64,000 nt of DNA, from the NCBI GenBank assembly GCA_965153355.1, contig OZ231128.1, positions 13,764,001 to 13,828,000 of the forward strand. Direction: 5' to 3'. This document shows positions 53,530-64,000 of the stretch, piece after piece. The notes beneath the pieces were generated by a model. That model ran no database searches. It saw only the letters and a program-made list of their open reading frames with translations, and had not been told where the DNA came from. Made by a program: the position numbers and the translations under genes. Every line of letters starts with the position of its first letter. The stretch's first letter is position 1. This DNA comes from Flaccisagitta enflata. Its lineage: Eukaryota > Chaetognatha > Sagittoidea > Aphragmophora.

Positions 53530-53890
53530 GGGTAGCGGCCCCAGAAAGACCAATGACCTATGATTCCGCGCAAAAATTGGAGAACAGTTTCTGTCCGTCT
53601 GTCCCCAAAAGCCTTTTAGGCCACAAAACAGACTACTCAGACCCCTGATCAGGCCTTTCAGACCCTAATTCGGGCCTCTCAAACCTCTAATCAGGCCTAA
53701 GACCTCAAATAAGGCCTCTCAGACTCCAAATCAAGCGTCTCTTAGTCCCTAAATTAAGTCTGGCCCTGAATTTGTCCAGTGTAGAATCATAGGTCATTGG
53801 CTCCACTAGTTCTGCCACCCCTCTCACCTCATTCTTGCACTAACTTAGGGGCAATGGAGCACCGCTGACCATCAAACGCTTTTGCGACTA
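53530..53890. repeat. Fold-back element copy
   Basis: Left arm GGGTAGCGGCCCC, CAATGACCTATGATTC; right arm GAATCATAGGTCATTGGC. The core is a ~20-bp AGGCCTCTCAGACCCTAATT-like unit. The tail ends CGCTGACCATCAAACGC and GCGACTATC. Confidence 0.7.
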
Positions 53891-54044
53891 TCTTCTCTTT
53901 TCTCCAACTTTTTCTTCTTTTATGCGCGCGCATTTTTTACCACTTTGACAAATGATCCAATATAAGCCATGCTTTGGCATCGCTGAGGTTGCTACCTACT
54001 GGCCAAGTCGCTCTCTTATCAACTAGGCAGCCTCCTTTGTCGTA

Positions 54045-54115
54045 CAGTCGGACTTTGCTAGAGCGAACCCAGATATAAAGTACAGATGCGCTTCATCAGA
54101 GCGCGTGGCAAGGAA
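54045..54115. mobile_element. Fragment with a pogo-like end
   Basis: TACAGTCGGACTTTGCTAGAG starts here, similar to the ends of the element at 19479; the other end could not be found. Confidence 0.4.
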
Positions 54116-54424
54116 GTCCTCATTGCTTATCAAGTACATCAGTATCGACATACACGTTATTCAACATGATTACGTAACGCCATTATGGTGTCTAATCGGC
54201 GTTGTTCCCACAGTTATTCTTTGCGTACTGTTGTTTTTGTTCTGACATTCATTGTTGATGTTGTCGGTGGTGGTGTTAGTGGCGATGTTGTCTATGTTGT
54301 TGTTGTTGTCGCTAGGATTGTTGTTGCTAGAACATTGACTTATCCTTTAAAAGTATAGTTCAACCCCGTAGTAAGGGATGTCAAGGGACCAACTGACTTC
54401 ATCCATTTAAGGAAGATTTCTTTT
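54116..54424. other. Short intergenic stretch
   Basis: Contains a short impure TTG tract at 54230-54330; otherwise nothing. Confidence 0.4.
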
Positions 54425-54429
54425 TTTGC

Positions 54430-54912
54430 CAGATACGGTTTCCGCTTCCTCGGCTTCCGCTTCCACCACTTCAACTTTGACTGCTTCCACCACCACCAAT
54501 TTTGCGGCCACTACTTTCCTCCACTTTCGCTGCCACCGCTTCCACTTCCACTGCGTCCGCTGCCACCACTGTCACTTCCACCGCTTCCACTGCCACCGCT
54601 TCCGCTGCCACTGCTTTCAATTCCACCACTTCCGCTGCCACTGCTTCCGCTGTCATCGCTTCCACTTCCACCGCTTTTGCTGCCACCGCTTTTGCTGCCA
54701 CCGCTTCTGCTGCCACAGCTTCCACTTCCACCGCTTTTGCTGCCACCGCTTCCGCTGCCACCGCTTCCACTTCCACTGCTTCCTCTTCCACCGCTTTTGC
54801 TGCCATCGCTTCCACTTCCACCGCTTCCACTTCCACCGCTTCCGCTGTCACCGCTTTCGCTGCCACCGCTTCCGCTGCCACTGCTTCCACTTCCGCCGCT
54901 TCCGCTTTCATA
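54430..54912. repeat. 15-bp based minisatellite (GCTTCCACTTCCACC)n
   Basis: About 32 units of GCTTCCRCTKCCACY. The array is in frame on both strands, giving Ser/Thr/Ala- or Ala/Val/Glu-rich frames, but no coding context surrounds it. Confidence 0.9.
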
Positions 54913-55426
54913 CTACTGTTCATATATACTAGTAGCTCTTCCATCCACCAAATTAGAACCGCTGGCCACATCTCTTAGAACCATTGCCCATCGATCCATT
55001 CTTAATTCATTTTATCAACCATCAAATCAGGCCATTTAATCCCTCAGTTGATCAGCTAGGGGCACGGTAGGTGTACCGTGTTCAATTGGTTCACGTACAC
55101 ACATTCACAATCACGGAATGGCTGAATAAAACGTCCTCTATATCCATATACCACATAAATAAAACGCCAAGGTTCACCGCACAGCTGAGCGCGGCTGAGC
55201 TGTCACGCTCACTTTCTCTCACTATTTTTCTAAGCTTTATCCCACGAAATCCGCTTATTTCCCAAATGTCTTTTGGCCGCAATGTTTTTTTTCATCTACT
55301 CTTTTTTTTTTGCCACTTTATCCACTCCTTTTCCCCCCATCTTTGTCTATCATTGTCTATTTGCTCCGCTCTCTCTCTCTTTGGCCATTTCCTTCTCACT
55401 TCCTCTTATTCCTTTTATTCATTCAT
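54913..55426. other. Intergenic stretch without recognised feature
   Basis: No supported gene. Confidence 0.45.
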
Positions 55427-55702
55427 TCAAATATTCATTCATTCATTCATTCATTCATTCATTCATTCATTCATTCATTCATTCATTCATTCATTCATTC
55501 ATTCATTCATTCATTCGTTCATTCATTCATTCATTCATTCATTCATTCATTCATTCATTCATTCATTCATTCATTCATTCATTCATTCATTCATTCATTC
55601 ATTCATTCATTCATTCATTCATTCGTTCGTTCGTTCATTCATTCATTTATTCATTCGTTCATTCATTCATTCGTTCATTCATTCATTCATTCATTAGTTC
55701 AT

Positions 55703-55783
<81 letters not shown>
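55427..55783. repeat. (ATTC)n then (CT)n microsatellites
   Basis: ATTC with a few GTTC units to 55704, then CT to 55781. Confidence 0.95.
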
Positions 55784-55785
<2 letters not shown>

Positions 55786-56098
55786 AGTCGACAGGCGGCG
55801 TCATTCGTTCCAATTGAGACTTTCTCAACGATGCTTCGGCGTTCAGATTTGGTTCCTCCTCTTCTTTCTCTTCTTCTTCCTCTTCCTACTCTTATTCCTC
55901 TTCCTCCTCCCCCTCTTCCTCCGACACTGAAGCGGGTCTCACGATTCGCCGGGGCGGCGGTCATTCGGCCTGAATAACAAAACTGATTTCTCCTTTGAGA
56001 TGCCGCTACAAAAAGAAACAGAGAAAGATAGCGAGATAGAAGGAGAGACAGAGAGTGAGACAGTCAGAGTAACATTGTGACAGACAAAAGACAAGAAA

Positions 56099-57182
56099 CA
56101 AGACCGGATACACGGCAATGTCAGACGCTGACGGGTGGGCATTGAGCGGAAAACCGCGAAAATAACGACTTAGAGACCGACGCACCGACCCACTGTGGGC
56201 TGCATTGTACGCTAGGTGGCTCATTGGGGATTAACATTATATCTTTTCCATTACATTGTTCCTTATGAAATATACAGGGTGAAAAACATTTTTCTGCATA
56301 TTTTCAGATGTTATGAAACTATTTATACCCAATATTGACTCATTTCTATTGGATTAAGAGCTTTATGAGCTTAGTGTACAAAAGAAGAAAATTTGAGAAA
56401 ATAAAGTGAAGAATACTGCTCAACTCTCTTACATTTAGCATTTAAATTATCTAAGGTTTTGACCAAATCAATTAAATTTTTGTCTTTGTTCAATAAGATT
56501 CCTTATTGAGGTGCTCAAAAAGAATCATTTTCTTGCTCGTTTAGCTCATTTTGCTCATTTTTCTTTCAATCAAATATAGGTTTTTTCTTTTATCCGCATT
56601 ATTGCTTGTCCATTTTAGGCCAAGAAAATAACAATTTGGACGTCGAAGGCCCGCTTGAACCATAGTATTCGGGATTCAGGACCCCTTAAACTACATTCTG
56701 GCATAGGTCACTTATTGTGCGTCCTTGTGCGATTTTTTATATTTATGGGGTAATAAAAGAATGCAAATTAGGTCAAATATGTAGTAATAGTAGACTAATT
56801 TAATAGTGCTAAAAATGTAAAAATTAATGATTTTTAAAATTTTTCCAGACATTAAAACATTAATGAAGGAATCCAATCCATTTTTGAAGATATCATGAGC
56901 TTTTTGTAATCTTAACAAACAATCCAAAAAATTCATTGATTTTTCCTAAAATTTAGCATTTTGTGTAGTAATGTTCATTTAGGTCGCCTTTTTTCACTCT
57001 AAATTGCCATAAAACCTGTCATATGGACTGGTAATATATGCTCAAATGCTACTATGACCATTCTACTTAGTTTGAGCCATATAGCAGAGATGAAAATTTT
57101 CACCCAAATACCCAAGGAGCCATCTAGCGCAATCCGTGGCCCTTAGTGCGACCGAAGGAACGGCGAACCGACGGACCGCGTG
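56099..57182 (+). repeat. Short hairpin element split by a 958-bp MITE
   Basis: 5' part CAAGACCGGATACACGGC to CGACGCACCGACC (56099-56190), 3' part GAAGGAACGGCGAACCGACG (57154-57182). The terminal hairpin is lost at a (GAAA)n tract. Confidence 0.8.
56191..57148. mobile_element. 958-bp MITE with CACTGTG end (Transib-like), copy 2
   Basis: Same ends and interior as 52218-53176, only one base shorter and clearly similar throughout. CGACC is duplicated at 56186-56190 and 57149-57153. Orientation relative to the host element is opposite to copy 1. Confidence 0.75.
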
Positions 57183-57184
57183 AA

Positions 57185-57214
57185 AGAGGAGAAGAGAGAA
57201 AGAGAGAAAGAAAA

Positions 57215-57254
<40 letters not shown>

Positions 57255-57268
57255 GAGAAAGAATGAAA

Positions 57269-57354
<86 letters not shown>

Positions 57355-57460
57355 GAGAAAGAATGAAAGGAAGGAAGAAAGAAAGAAAGAAAGAAAGAAA
57401 GGAAGAGCGAAATGAAGACAGTAAGATAGAAAGGAAGGAAGATAGAAAGGAAAGGAAGAG

Positions 57461-57499
<39 letters not shown>

Positions 57500-57662
57500 G
57501 AGAAAGAATGAAAGGAAGAAAGAAAGAATGAAAGGAAGAAAGAAAGAGAGAAAGAAAGGAAGAGCGAAATGAAGACAGTAAGATAGAAAGGAAGGAAGAG
57601 AGAAAGGAAAGGAAGAGAGAAAGGAAAGGAAGGAAGAAAGAAAGAAAGAAAGAAAGTAAGAA
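57185..57662. repeat. (GAAA)n microsatellite with a ~180-bp internal duplication
   Basis: GAAAGAAA tract in which GGAAGAGCGAAATGAAGACA followed by GTAAGATAGAAAGG occurs twice (about 57400 and 57557). Confidence 0.95.
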
Positions 57663-58345
57663 ACAAGGCAGGGAAAAGAGTGAAGAACGAGTCAAATTAA
57701 CAGCCCCAGAGACGGCAGACAGTATAAGTACCACATGAGAAGAATGAAGAGAAGGAATGAGAAGGAGAATTGGGAGAAATTAGGAAATATATCTGACGTA
57801 GGAGCAGAAGAGGGAGGAAGAGGAGGAGGAGGAGCAGGAGGAGGAATGAGGAGGAGGATTAGAAAGGATGAGTTCGACCTTTCATTTCGACATTTATTGG
57901 TGGCTTTCCATTTTGCCTTATACCCATGAGTAAAAAGGAATGCCACTGGGAAAGTAAAAAAAAGGTACATATTCTGTTGCATAATGGAACAACATCCTTT
58001 ATTATACCAAAATTCGGAAATATTGAAGAGGGCCTTGTAAACCCTCACTGAATGGTTACTAGTTTCACATGAATCAGGAATCTTAGAATTATTAGGTTTT
58101 TTGAAATCGTTTTTTCATCCTGAGAAATAGGAAAAGAAACAACTGACATGGGGTCACAATATGGATGGGTAGGCAGGGTCATGCAAACCCCCATCCACAC
58201 CCTGCGCCCCCCACCTGCTACACACTCATGCACAAAATTCATCTTTAGCATTTGTTTTCCAACTTTCTGACTCGATCACCACGGACCATCAGATGGCAGG
58301 ACAGATGGAAAAAGCCTTGCCTAAAAAAATGTAACGGATTGAATC
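57663..58345. other. Intergenic stretch without recognised feature
   Basis: Short (GGA)n tract at 57810-57860; no gene supported. Confidence 0.45.
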
Positions 58346-58349
58346 TTAA

Positions 58350-58754
58350 CAAGGCTGTATACATGGTAAGACAGTTGTGGACAGTTGGGCAGGGACTGTA
58401 ATGTGAAAATTGCTCGCAATTAAAACAAGGTCATTAGACCTAAGTCGCGTGCGTCGGCACTTTCAAAAAATGTCAGGCAGACAGACGGACAAAGTTTTTT
58501 TTCTCAAAAACACCTTTTTTATAAGGCTTTTTACTCCTCTAAATTTCTTCTCTGCCATTCAGAGCTATCAAAAACGTGATAAAAAGCCGTAAAAGTGACT
58601 TTGTTATGGACGGACGGATGGACGGACCAACCAACCAACCAACGGACCAACAAAAGGGCTTATAGAGACGCCTAGCACTTGACTAAAAAGTTAGGGACGG
58701 ATGGATGGATCAACTGTCCGGCACAGCAAAATGTAGAGTTGCGTGTCCACAACT
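58350..58754 (+). repeat. Short hairpin element with a second copy nested inside
   Basis: Outer copy: CAAGGCTGTATACATGG, AGTTGTGGACA (58373-58383), GGGCAGGGACTG, and after the insert GGACGGATGGATGG to TGTCCACAACT (58744-58754). Inner copy (about 58423-58682): ACAAGGTC, AAGTCGCGTGCGTCGG, a (GGAC)n tract, CGCCTAGCACTTGACT. Confidence 0.72.
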
Positions 58755-58777
58755 AAAAACAATTTGCTCCCCTTTTT

Positions 58778-59135
58778 AGGTTCGCCAACGCACCTCTATG
58801 AGAGGCTCTGTGGGTCCGTCGGTCCATCCATCTGTCAGTTGGTCACACTGGAGTGAAAAACCGCAGAAACTACTGTCCCGTGAGAGATTTTGTAGTTATA
58901 TCTGTATTAGCAATAAGGCAGCTTCGCTATAAGGCATAAATTTGCTCAGTACCTTGAAATGCGCTCTAGTGAAGCTCAACTGCACATGCTGCCTATGATT
59001 ATACTCATCTTCATATTTAGGCTGAGATAGATATCAAAGAGCTCGGGATGGGGCTAGGGGATAGAGCTAGGAATAGGTCTAAAAATTTGTAATGCCAGGT
59101 GCACCCTCTTGGCCCGTGTATCCGGCCTTGTTCAT
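58778..59135 (-). repeat. Short hairpin element split by pogo-like MITE remains
   Basis: AGGTTCGCCAACGCACCTC, TATGAGAGGC and GTCCGTCGGTCCATCC form one half; CCCGTGTATCCGGCCTTG at 59112-59131 is the other end. Between them, near 58905-58984, AGGCAGCTTCGCTATAAGGC and GCGCTCTAGTGAAGCTCAAC resemble the ends of the element at 19479. Confidence 0.5.
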
Positions 59136-59394
59136 TTTTCATCAACTATACCTTTTTTATAATTGAGCATCCCAAAATGTTTTGGAAGGAAAATTGATCG
59201 AATGGAATGCGGCGGGTAGAGAAATTCCAAACGTAAAATGATGAATTTAGATTTATTCTAAGAAATTCGCGATTCCCGCGTTTCTGTGACATTCAAGCGC
59301 GAGAAATTATTTTTCTTTTGCTTTTCTTTATGATGAGGCCTTCTGCCGTGAAGCCAGATCAACTGCTTGAAAAATCGGCTGTTGTCTGTTTTTA
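59136..59394. other. Short intergenic stretch
   Basis: No recognisable feature. Confidence 0.4.
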
Positions 59395-59620
59395 ATCGAG
59401 TTCACGCGACTGTCTCTTAATCATTTTGTCTATCCGTCCGTCGGCTTGTTAGTCGGTTTGTCAATCCATTACACATTATTCTGGCCTTTTGATCTTATGA
59501 ACAGTTTGGTTTTTAAATGCCGTACACGCAACTCAATAAGAGGCTTTGTCTGTTCACCCGTTGGTCCATTGGTCCGTTTGTCCGTCTGTCGGTTCATTGA
59601 TCTGTTACACACGAGTCGGA
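59395..59620 (-). repeat. Two diverged short hairpin element fragments
   Basis: AATCGAGTTCACGCGACTG with CCGTCCGTCGGC, then CCGTACACGCAACTCAATAA with GGTCCATTGGTCCG. Confidence 0.5.
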
Positions 59621-59639
59621 AAGTGTGAAAGTGTGAAGG

Positions 59640-60455
59640 GACGCCCTGCATGTGTGAGTGTGTGTGTGTGTGGGGGAGTTGTACGTCCCCGCCCAGTGCC
59701 TATCCTTCCGCAGAGCCTACGTTTCCCTTTGTAATCCCGGGTTACCTCTCTTGTCGTCATTGACCTCCTGTCAAACATAATTCAGGTCTTCTTCCATCTG
59801 CGTCACTTGTGCTTGGGAGAAGAGGAGACAACATCTGAAAATTCCTTCAAAGCATTTATGTGTTTAGCCGTGTAAGTGTTCATCTGATACGCTTCTGGAA
59901 GCACAATTATAAATACTTAGCTATTGAGAATCTACGTTTGTTTAAAATTAAATGAATCATAAATGAAGCAGTAACCCAAATGATGAAAATCAAAACCATG
60001 GTTGCGTCTTGGATAACGTGCTTTTTAACGGTATTACAGAAACTGCAAAATATTTGTTCTCTGCATCATGTAAATGAGCTTGATGATACTCGAACAAAGA
60101 CGCAGGACGCAGCTCAAAAAATTTCCACCTTTGCTCCTATCCTGGTTGCACTTTTGTTATCAAAGTGTAACACTTTTTTTTAACTTTGTCTCTGTGTCTG
60201 CATGTATGTCTTCATCTCTGTCTGTGTCTTTTCACTTTCATATAACTGTCCGGGAGAAACATTACCGCGCGTCTGGATTTGTCAAATCACACACCATAAG
60301 GTAATGTGCCATTTCTTGTGCCGTAATATAATCCACTTCATTGAAACCATTGACTTTATGACTTAAAGTGACTGGATTGGCCTTTCAAATCTAACTCAAC
60401 GCTCTATTACTACCACAAAAAACCATCAACATGAAGCATAATACTTTCCTTCTGT
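59640..60455. other. Intergenic stretch without recognised feature
   Basis: A short GT tract at 59650-59672; otherwise unique-looking, no supported gene. Confidence 0.45.
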
Positions 60456-60457
60456 GG

Positions 60458-60719
60458 GGGCGTTTCTAGTCAGACACAATCACGTTTTGGACGGGCCACT
60501 CGGTCGCTCGCAACGTTCGTTGGCTCGCAATGCTCACTCGCTCCGCAGTGCTCTGCTTTGCTATGCTCGCTTCGCCCGCTCACTCTATTCACGGGCTGGC
60601 TCACTCAATCGCTTTGTTCACTCCCTCGTGAGATAGTTGAAATTCATGAATACGTGTTCACGCTGTAAACGCGGTCTGTGGGAACAAACGCGTTTTTGGA
60701 CGTTAGTAGAAACACGCCC
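60458..60719. mobile_element. ~265-bp MITE with GGGCGTTTCTAGT ends, copy 4
   Basis: Starts GGGCGTTTCTAGTCAGACAC and ends TAGTAGAAACACGCCC, same orientation as the copy at 41180. Confidence 0.75.
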
Positions 60720-60859
60720 AAAGTGTATGGGCACTTTTCCTCAAAATTCAATAGTCAGTTATTACCCCATAGACCAACCAGAGCGATCCGACTTTTCCAT
60801 TCATTTTCAAATCGGCCTTTTATGATAGTCTTATTTGATTCCGGACTATTGAATCTTTT

Positions 60860-61085
60860 TAAGTCGCGTGTTCTCGACTCTCTGACTCGCTTTATCCATG
60901 GTTTGGTCCGTCCCCCTACCAGTCCGTCAGTCTGGCTGTCCATAACGCTTTCCTATTTACCGATGCCGGTACAGGCGGTTTTTTGCATCACTAACTCCAA
61001 CGGTTTTTGCATCACTAACTCCTGCCCAAATACACGATCAGCCTATGTAATCCCTGCCCATCCGAATGGCCGTGTTTCCGTCTAA
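60860..61085 (-). repeat. Short hairpin element, minus-strand copy with internal duplication
   Basis: AAGTCGCGTGTTCTCGACTC to TGGCCGTGTTTCCGTC. The block TTTTGCATCACTAACTCC occurs twice near 60980-61020. Confidence 0.7.
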
Positions 61086-61411
61086 TTGGTCGTTCATTGA
61101 TATGATGAAAATTGTAATTTCATAAGAAACACAAAGATAATAATTACATTGAGCAATGCAATGTAGTGAGCTGCAATAGTGAGTCAATCCATTTTCATCG
61201 TATTGTTTACTTGAACTGATCAGTCTATGAATACCAAAATCTACAAAGAAAAACTCGTCATAGATCTACTGGATATACATAAAACCACAATTCGTATGCA
61301 ATGATAGTTTTTCCATGTTATTGCACTCATGGAATTGAGAGCATGAGTATACGTGTGGCAATAAGCAGGAATGAGATCATGCTGAAAGAAAACCTAATGA
61401 AGGAGAAAACA
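61086..61411. other. Intergenic stretch without recognised feature
   Basis: No supported gene. Confidence 0.45.
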
Positions 61412-61508
61412 AGGTTGGATACATGATTACCAATGTCGCGTACAGGTGGGCAGGGGCGGTGATGTTATGGCCTTATGGGCTGAACAAGAATTGGGTTGGA
61501 GCAGCGAT

Positions 61509-62389
61509 GAATAATCGCAAAAGCGTCAGACGGTCAGCGGTACCCATTGTTCTTAAGTCAGTGTATGACGCACTGAAAATTACCATAGAATTTGCTACCC
61601 AACCCAGATGAAGCATGATTTTTGTAGAATGAAATTTTATGAAAATATTTGCTTTGACAATTTCAATTAACTTGTCAACACACATATTTTGCATGAATCA
61701 ACTTTCATTTGCCAGTTTTGATCTCATATTTTTCATTTTATGGCTCAAAAAACAAGTGAATTGCAATAAAAACTTGTTTTGTCAGAGTACCATGACTCAT
61801 TGAAAATTTTAAATTTGCATAGAAAATAGAATTATGGACAAAACAGGAACATAGCGCGATTCCTAGATCAGTAACTGAGCGCGCTATGTTCTTCTTTTGT
61901 TCATATTTTGATTATTTATGCAAATTTAAAATTTTCAATAAGCATCAACTGAAGTAATTGTTATCAATTTGTTTACTTTTTTGTTACTTGAAAAGCGGTT
62001 TTCCTACAGTCATTGTGTATCTTCGTCATTTGAAATAACAAATTGGTTTCCTCATTTTAGTTTACATATCTAATTTGTGAAAAAAAAACAACTCAATCAC
62101 TGACAAATGCAAAAATGGTAATACGATTGTTATTTAGTCCTCTGGGTAAACTCTTCCTTATTTAATTTCACTGCGTCGTATGTTAGGATGAGGTAGTGAC
62201 AGGGGCAGCGGATATGAAGCAGTCGATGACCTATGCTTAGCTGGGATCTGATCATGGAGGCTGTAAATTGAGCCTCTGAGCTGGTATTTGAGTCCGTAAG
62301 GGATGAGGGACGTTCAAAGAAGGGGAAGGAGAAAAAAATTTCCTGAAGTGTAAAAGCATAGGTCATCGGCACCTTCAGAGCCGCTGCCC
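61509..62389. repeat. Fold-back element with further insertion
   Basis: Tail ATCGCAAAAGCGTCAGACGG is on the left; arms GGGCAGCGGATATGAAGC, GATGACCTATGCTT and AAGCATAGGTCATCGGC at 62203-62389. The core is reduced to about three units. The ~600 bp between tail and left arm (61580-62190) are AT-rich foreign sequence that includes the 141-bp hairpin. Confidence 0.6.
61799..61939. repeat. 141-bp nested hairpin repeat, most regular copy
   Basis: Outer stem ATTGAAAATTTTAAATTTGC pairs along its whole length with the right end. Inner stem GAACATAGCGCG pairs with CGCGCTATGTTC around a 16-20 base loop. The arms between are also largely complementary. Confidence 0.85.
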
Positions 62390-62520
62390 AAAAAAACACC
62401 TGTGAACACCAATGAAGAGTAGCGTGCCAGAAAGATGGACTAACCAAAAGATAGACCAACTGACAGAGAGACGGACCGACCGACCCAGATGGCGGGTGAT
62501 TAAGTCGCTCGCACGCGACT

Positions 62521-62799
62521 AAAAATGCCACTTTTCCCCCCCTTCATCTCATTCCTGCCTCCTTTCATTTTTCTTCTCATTCTTTCTCTTTCTTTCTAGC
62601 CTTTCTCATTCTTAATTGACTCACGTAGTTGTGAATAATTGAGGGTCTTTAATGAAATGAAGCAGAGAGTAATTCAATTCAAAATAATCAATTAGACTCA
62701 CTGCTCACGCATCGTTGCACTTTTCTGTCTCTATGCCATTGTGACTGTTTTCACTCAGCATATATCTGCCACCATGTCTACCGAACCATTTTTGTCCTT

Positions 62800-62810
<11 letters not shown>
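62521..62810. other. Short intergenic stretch
   Basis: No recognisable feature. Confidence 0.4.
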
Positions 62811-63663
<853 letters not shown>

Positions 63664-63775
63664 CGGGCTTTCTCGCCTTGAAGTCAAGTGGCTGATCTTC
63701 GGCGTTTCTTAGGCGCGGCGTTGAGTCTGAGTTATGGGCGTGGTCGTACGTGATTCCCTTCCGCCGTTGGCGCCA

Positions 63776-64000
63776 CGCCGCCTGTATTGCCTGATCGGCT
63801 GATCCCATACTGCCTGCAATGTTTCATAATTTGCCGCCTGCATTGCCTTATTCCATGCCGCCTGCATTGCCTTATTCTGTGCTGCCCGCATTGCCTTATT
63901 CTATGCCGCCTGCATTGCCTTATCCCACGCCGCCAGCACTGCCTAATCCCATGCTGCCTGCATTGTCTTATCCCATGCCACCTGCATTGTCTGATCAGCT
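63776..64000. repeat. 24-bp minisatellite running off the window end
   Basis: About nine units of CATTGCCTTATTCCATGCCG plus CCTG. The unit length is a multiple of three, so frames stay open (Gln-Ala-Ala-Trp-like on the minus strand), but nothing else supports coding. Confidence 0.9.

Larger units (their letters stand above)
61412..62520 (+). repeat. Short hairpin element split by a fold-back element
   Basis: 5' part CAAGGTTGGATACATGATT to GGAGCAGCGATGAAT (61412-61508); 3' part AACACCTGTGAACACC to CTCGCACGCGACT (about 62396-62520). Confidence 0.72.

Noticed and set aside
54430-54971. Alanine/valine/glutamate-rich protein on the minus strand
   Set aside because: A 15-bp minisatellite stays in frame by unit length; no start context, domain or flanking exon supports a gene.

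Overview
The window looks like nuclear DNA of an animal, probably a marine invertebrate, but no species can be named from the sequence. The reasons are a spliced Roco-type GTPase gene, a non-LTR retrotransposon with its 5'-truncated relative, several families of short non-autonomous DNA elements, and very long simple repeats. There is no sign of operons, ribosome binding sites or any prokaryotic feature. Most of the long open frames in the window are simple repeats read in frame, not genes.

Only two coding entities are supported. The first is a Roco family gene on the minus strand (29521 to 23184, two exons, 1910 codons after splicing). It has leucine-rich repeats, a Roc GTPase domain with P-loop, DxGGQ and TKxD motifs, a COR domain, a long low-complexity tail and a C-terminal CGVI that looks like a CaaX prenylation signal. 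Its first exon carries 49 uninterrupted CAA codons. The second is a non-LTR retrotransposon (12494-15977) with one open endonuclease/reverse transcriptase frame of 1085 codons, cut off at its 5' end. A shorter, stop-containing relative lies at 31047-32073. Both copies sit inside pyrimidine microsatellites, one in (CT)n and one in (TTC)n, which suggests target preference.

Layout: 1-12.1 kb holds short repeats, fold-back elements and microsatellites; 12.2-16.3 kb the retrotransposon in (CT)n; 16.4-22.3 kb MITEs and short hairpin elements; 22.4-29.5 kb the Roco gene with a minisatellite fold-back beyond its stop; 30.6-32.9 kb the second retrotransposon fragment in (TTC)n and a 68-bp tandem array; 33-41 kb short elements, a 764-bp duplication and large (GT)n/(CT)n blocks; 41-49 kb minisatellites, short elements and fold-backs; 49-58 kb a mariner-like MITE, an 0.8-kb (TTG)n block and two Transib-like MITEs each nested in a short element; 58-64 kb more nested short elements, a MITE, 0.7 kb of (CT)n and a 24-bp minisatellite that runs off the end.

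The dispersed repeats fall into recognisable families: (a) a roughly 170-200 bp short hairpin element (AAGGCCGGATACACGG at one end, a CGCGACT hairpin at the other) in about 25 copies or fragments; (b) fold-back elements with a core of roughly 20-bp tandem repeats; (c) MITEs starting CAC with 5-bp target duplications; (d) a 270-bp MITE with GGGCGTGTTTCTAGT ends; (e) 141-bp nested hairpins; (f) TA-flanked mariner- and pogo-like MITEs. They are repeatedly nested in one another, so relative insertion order can be read.
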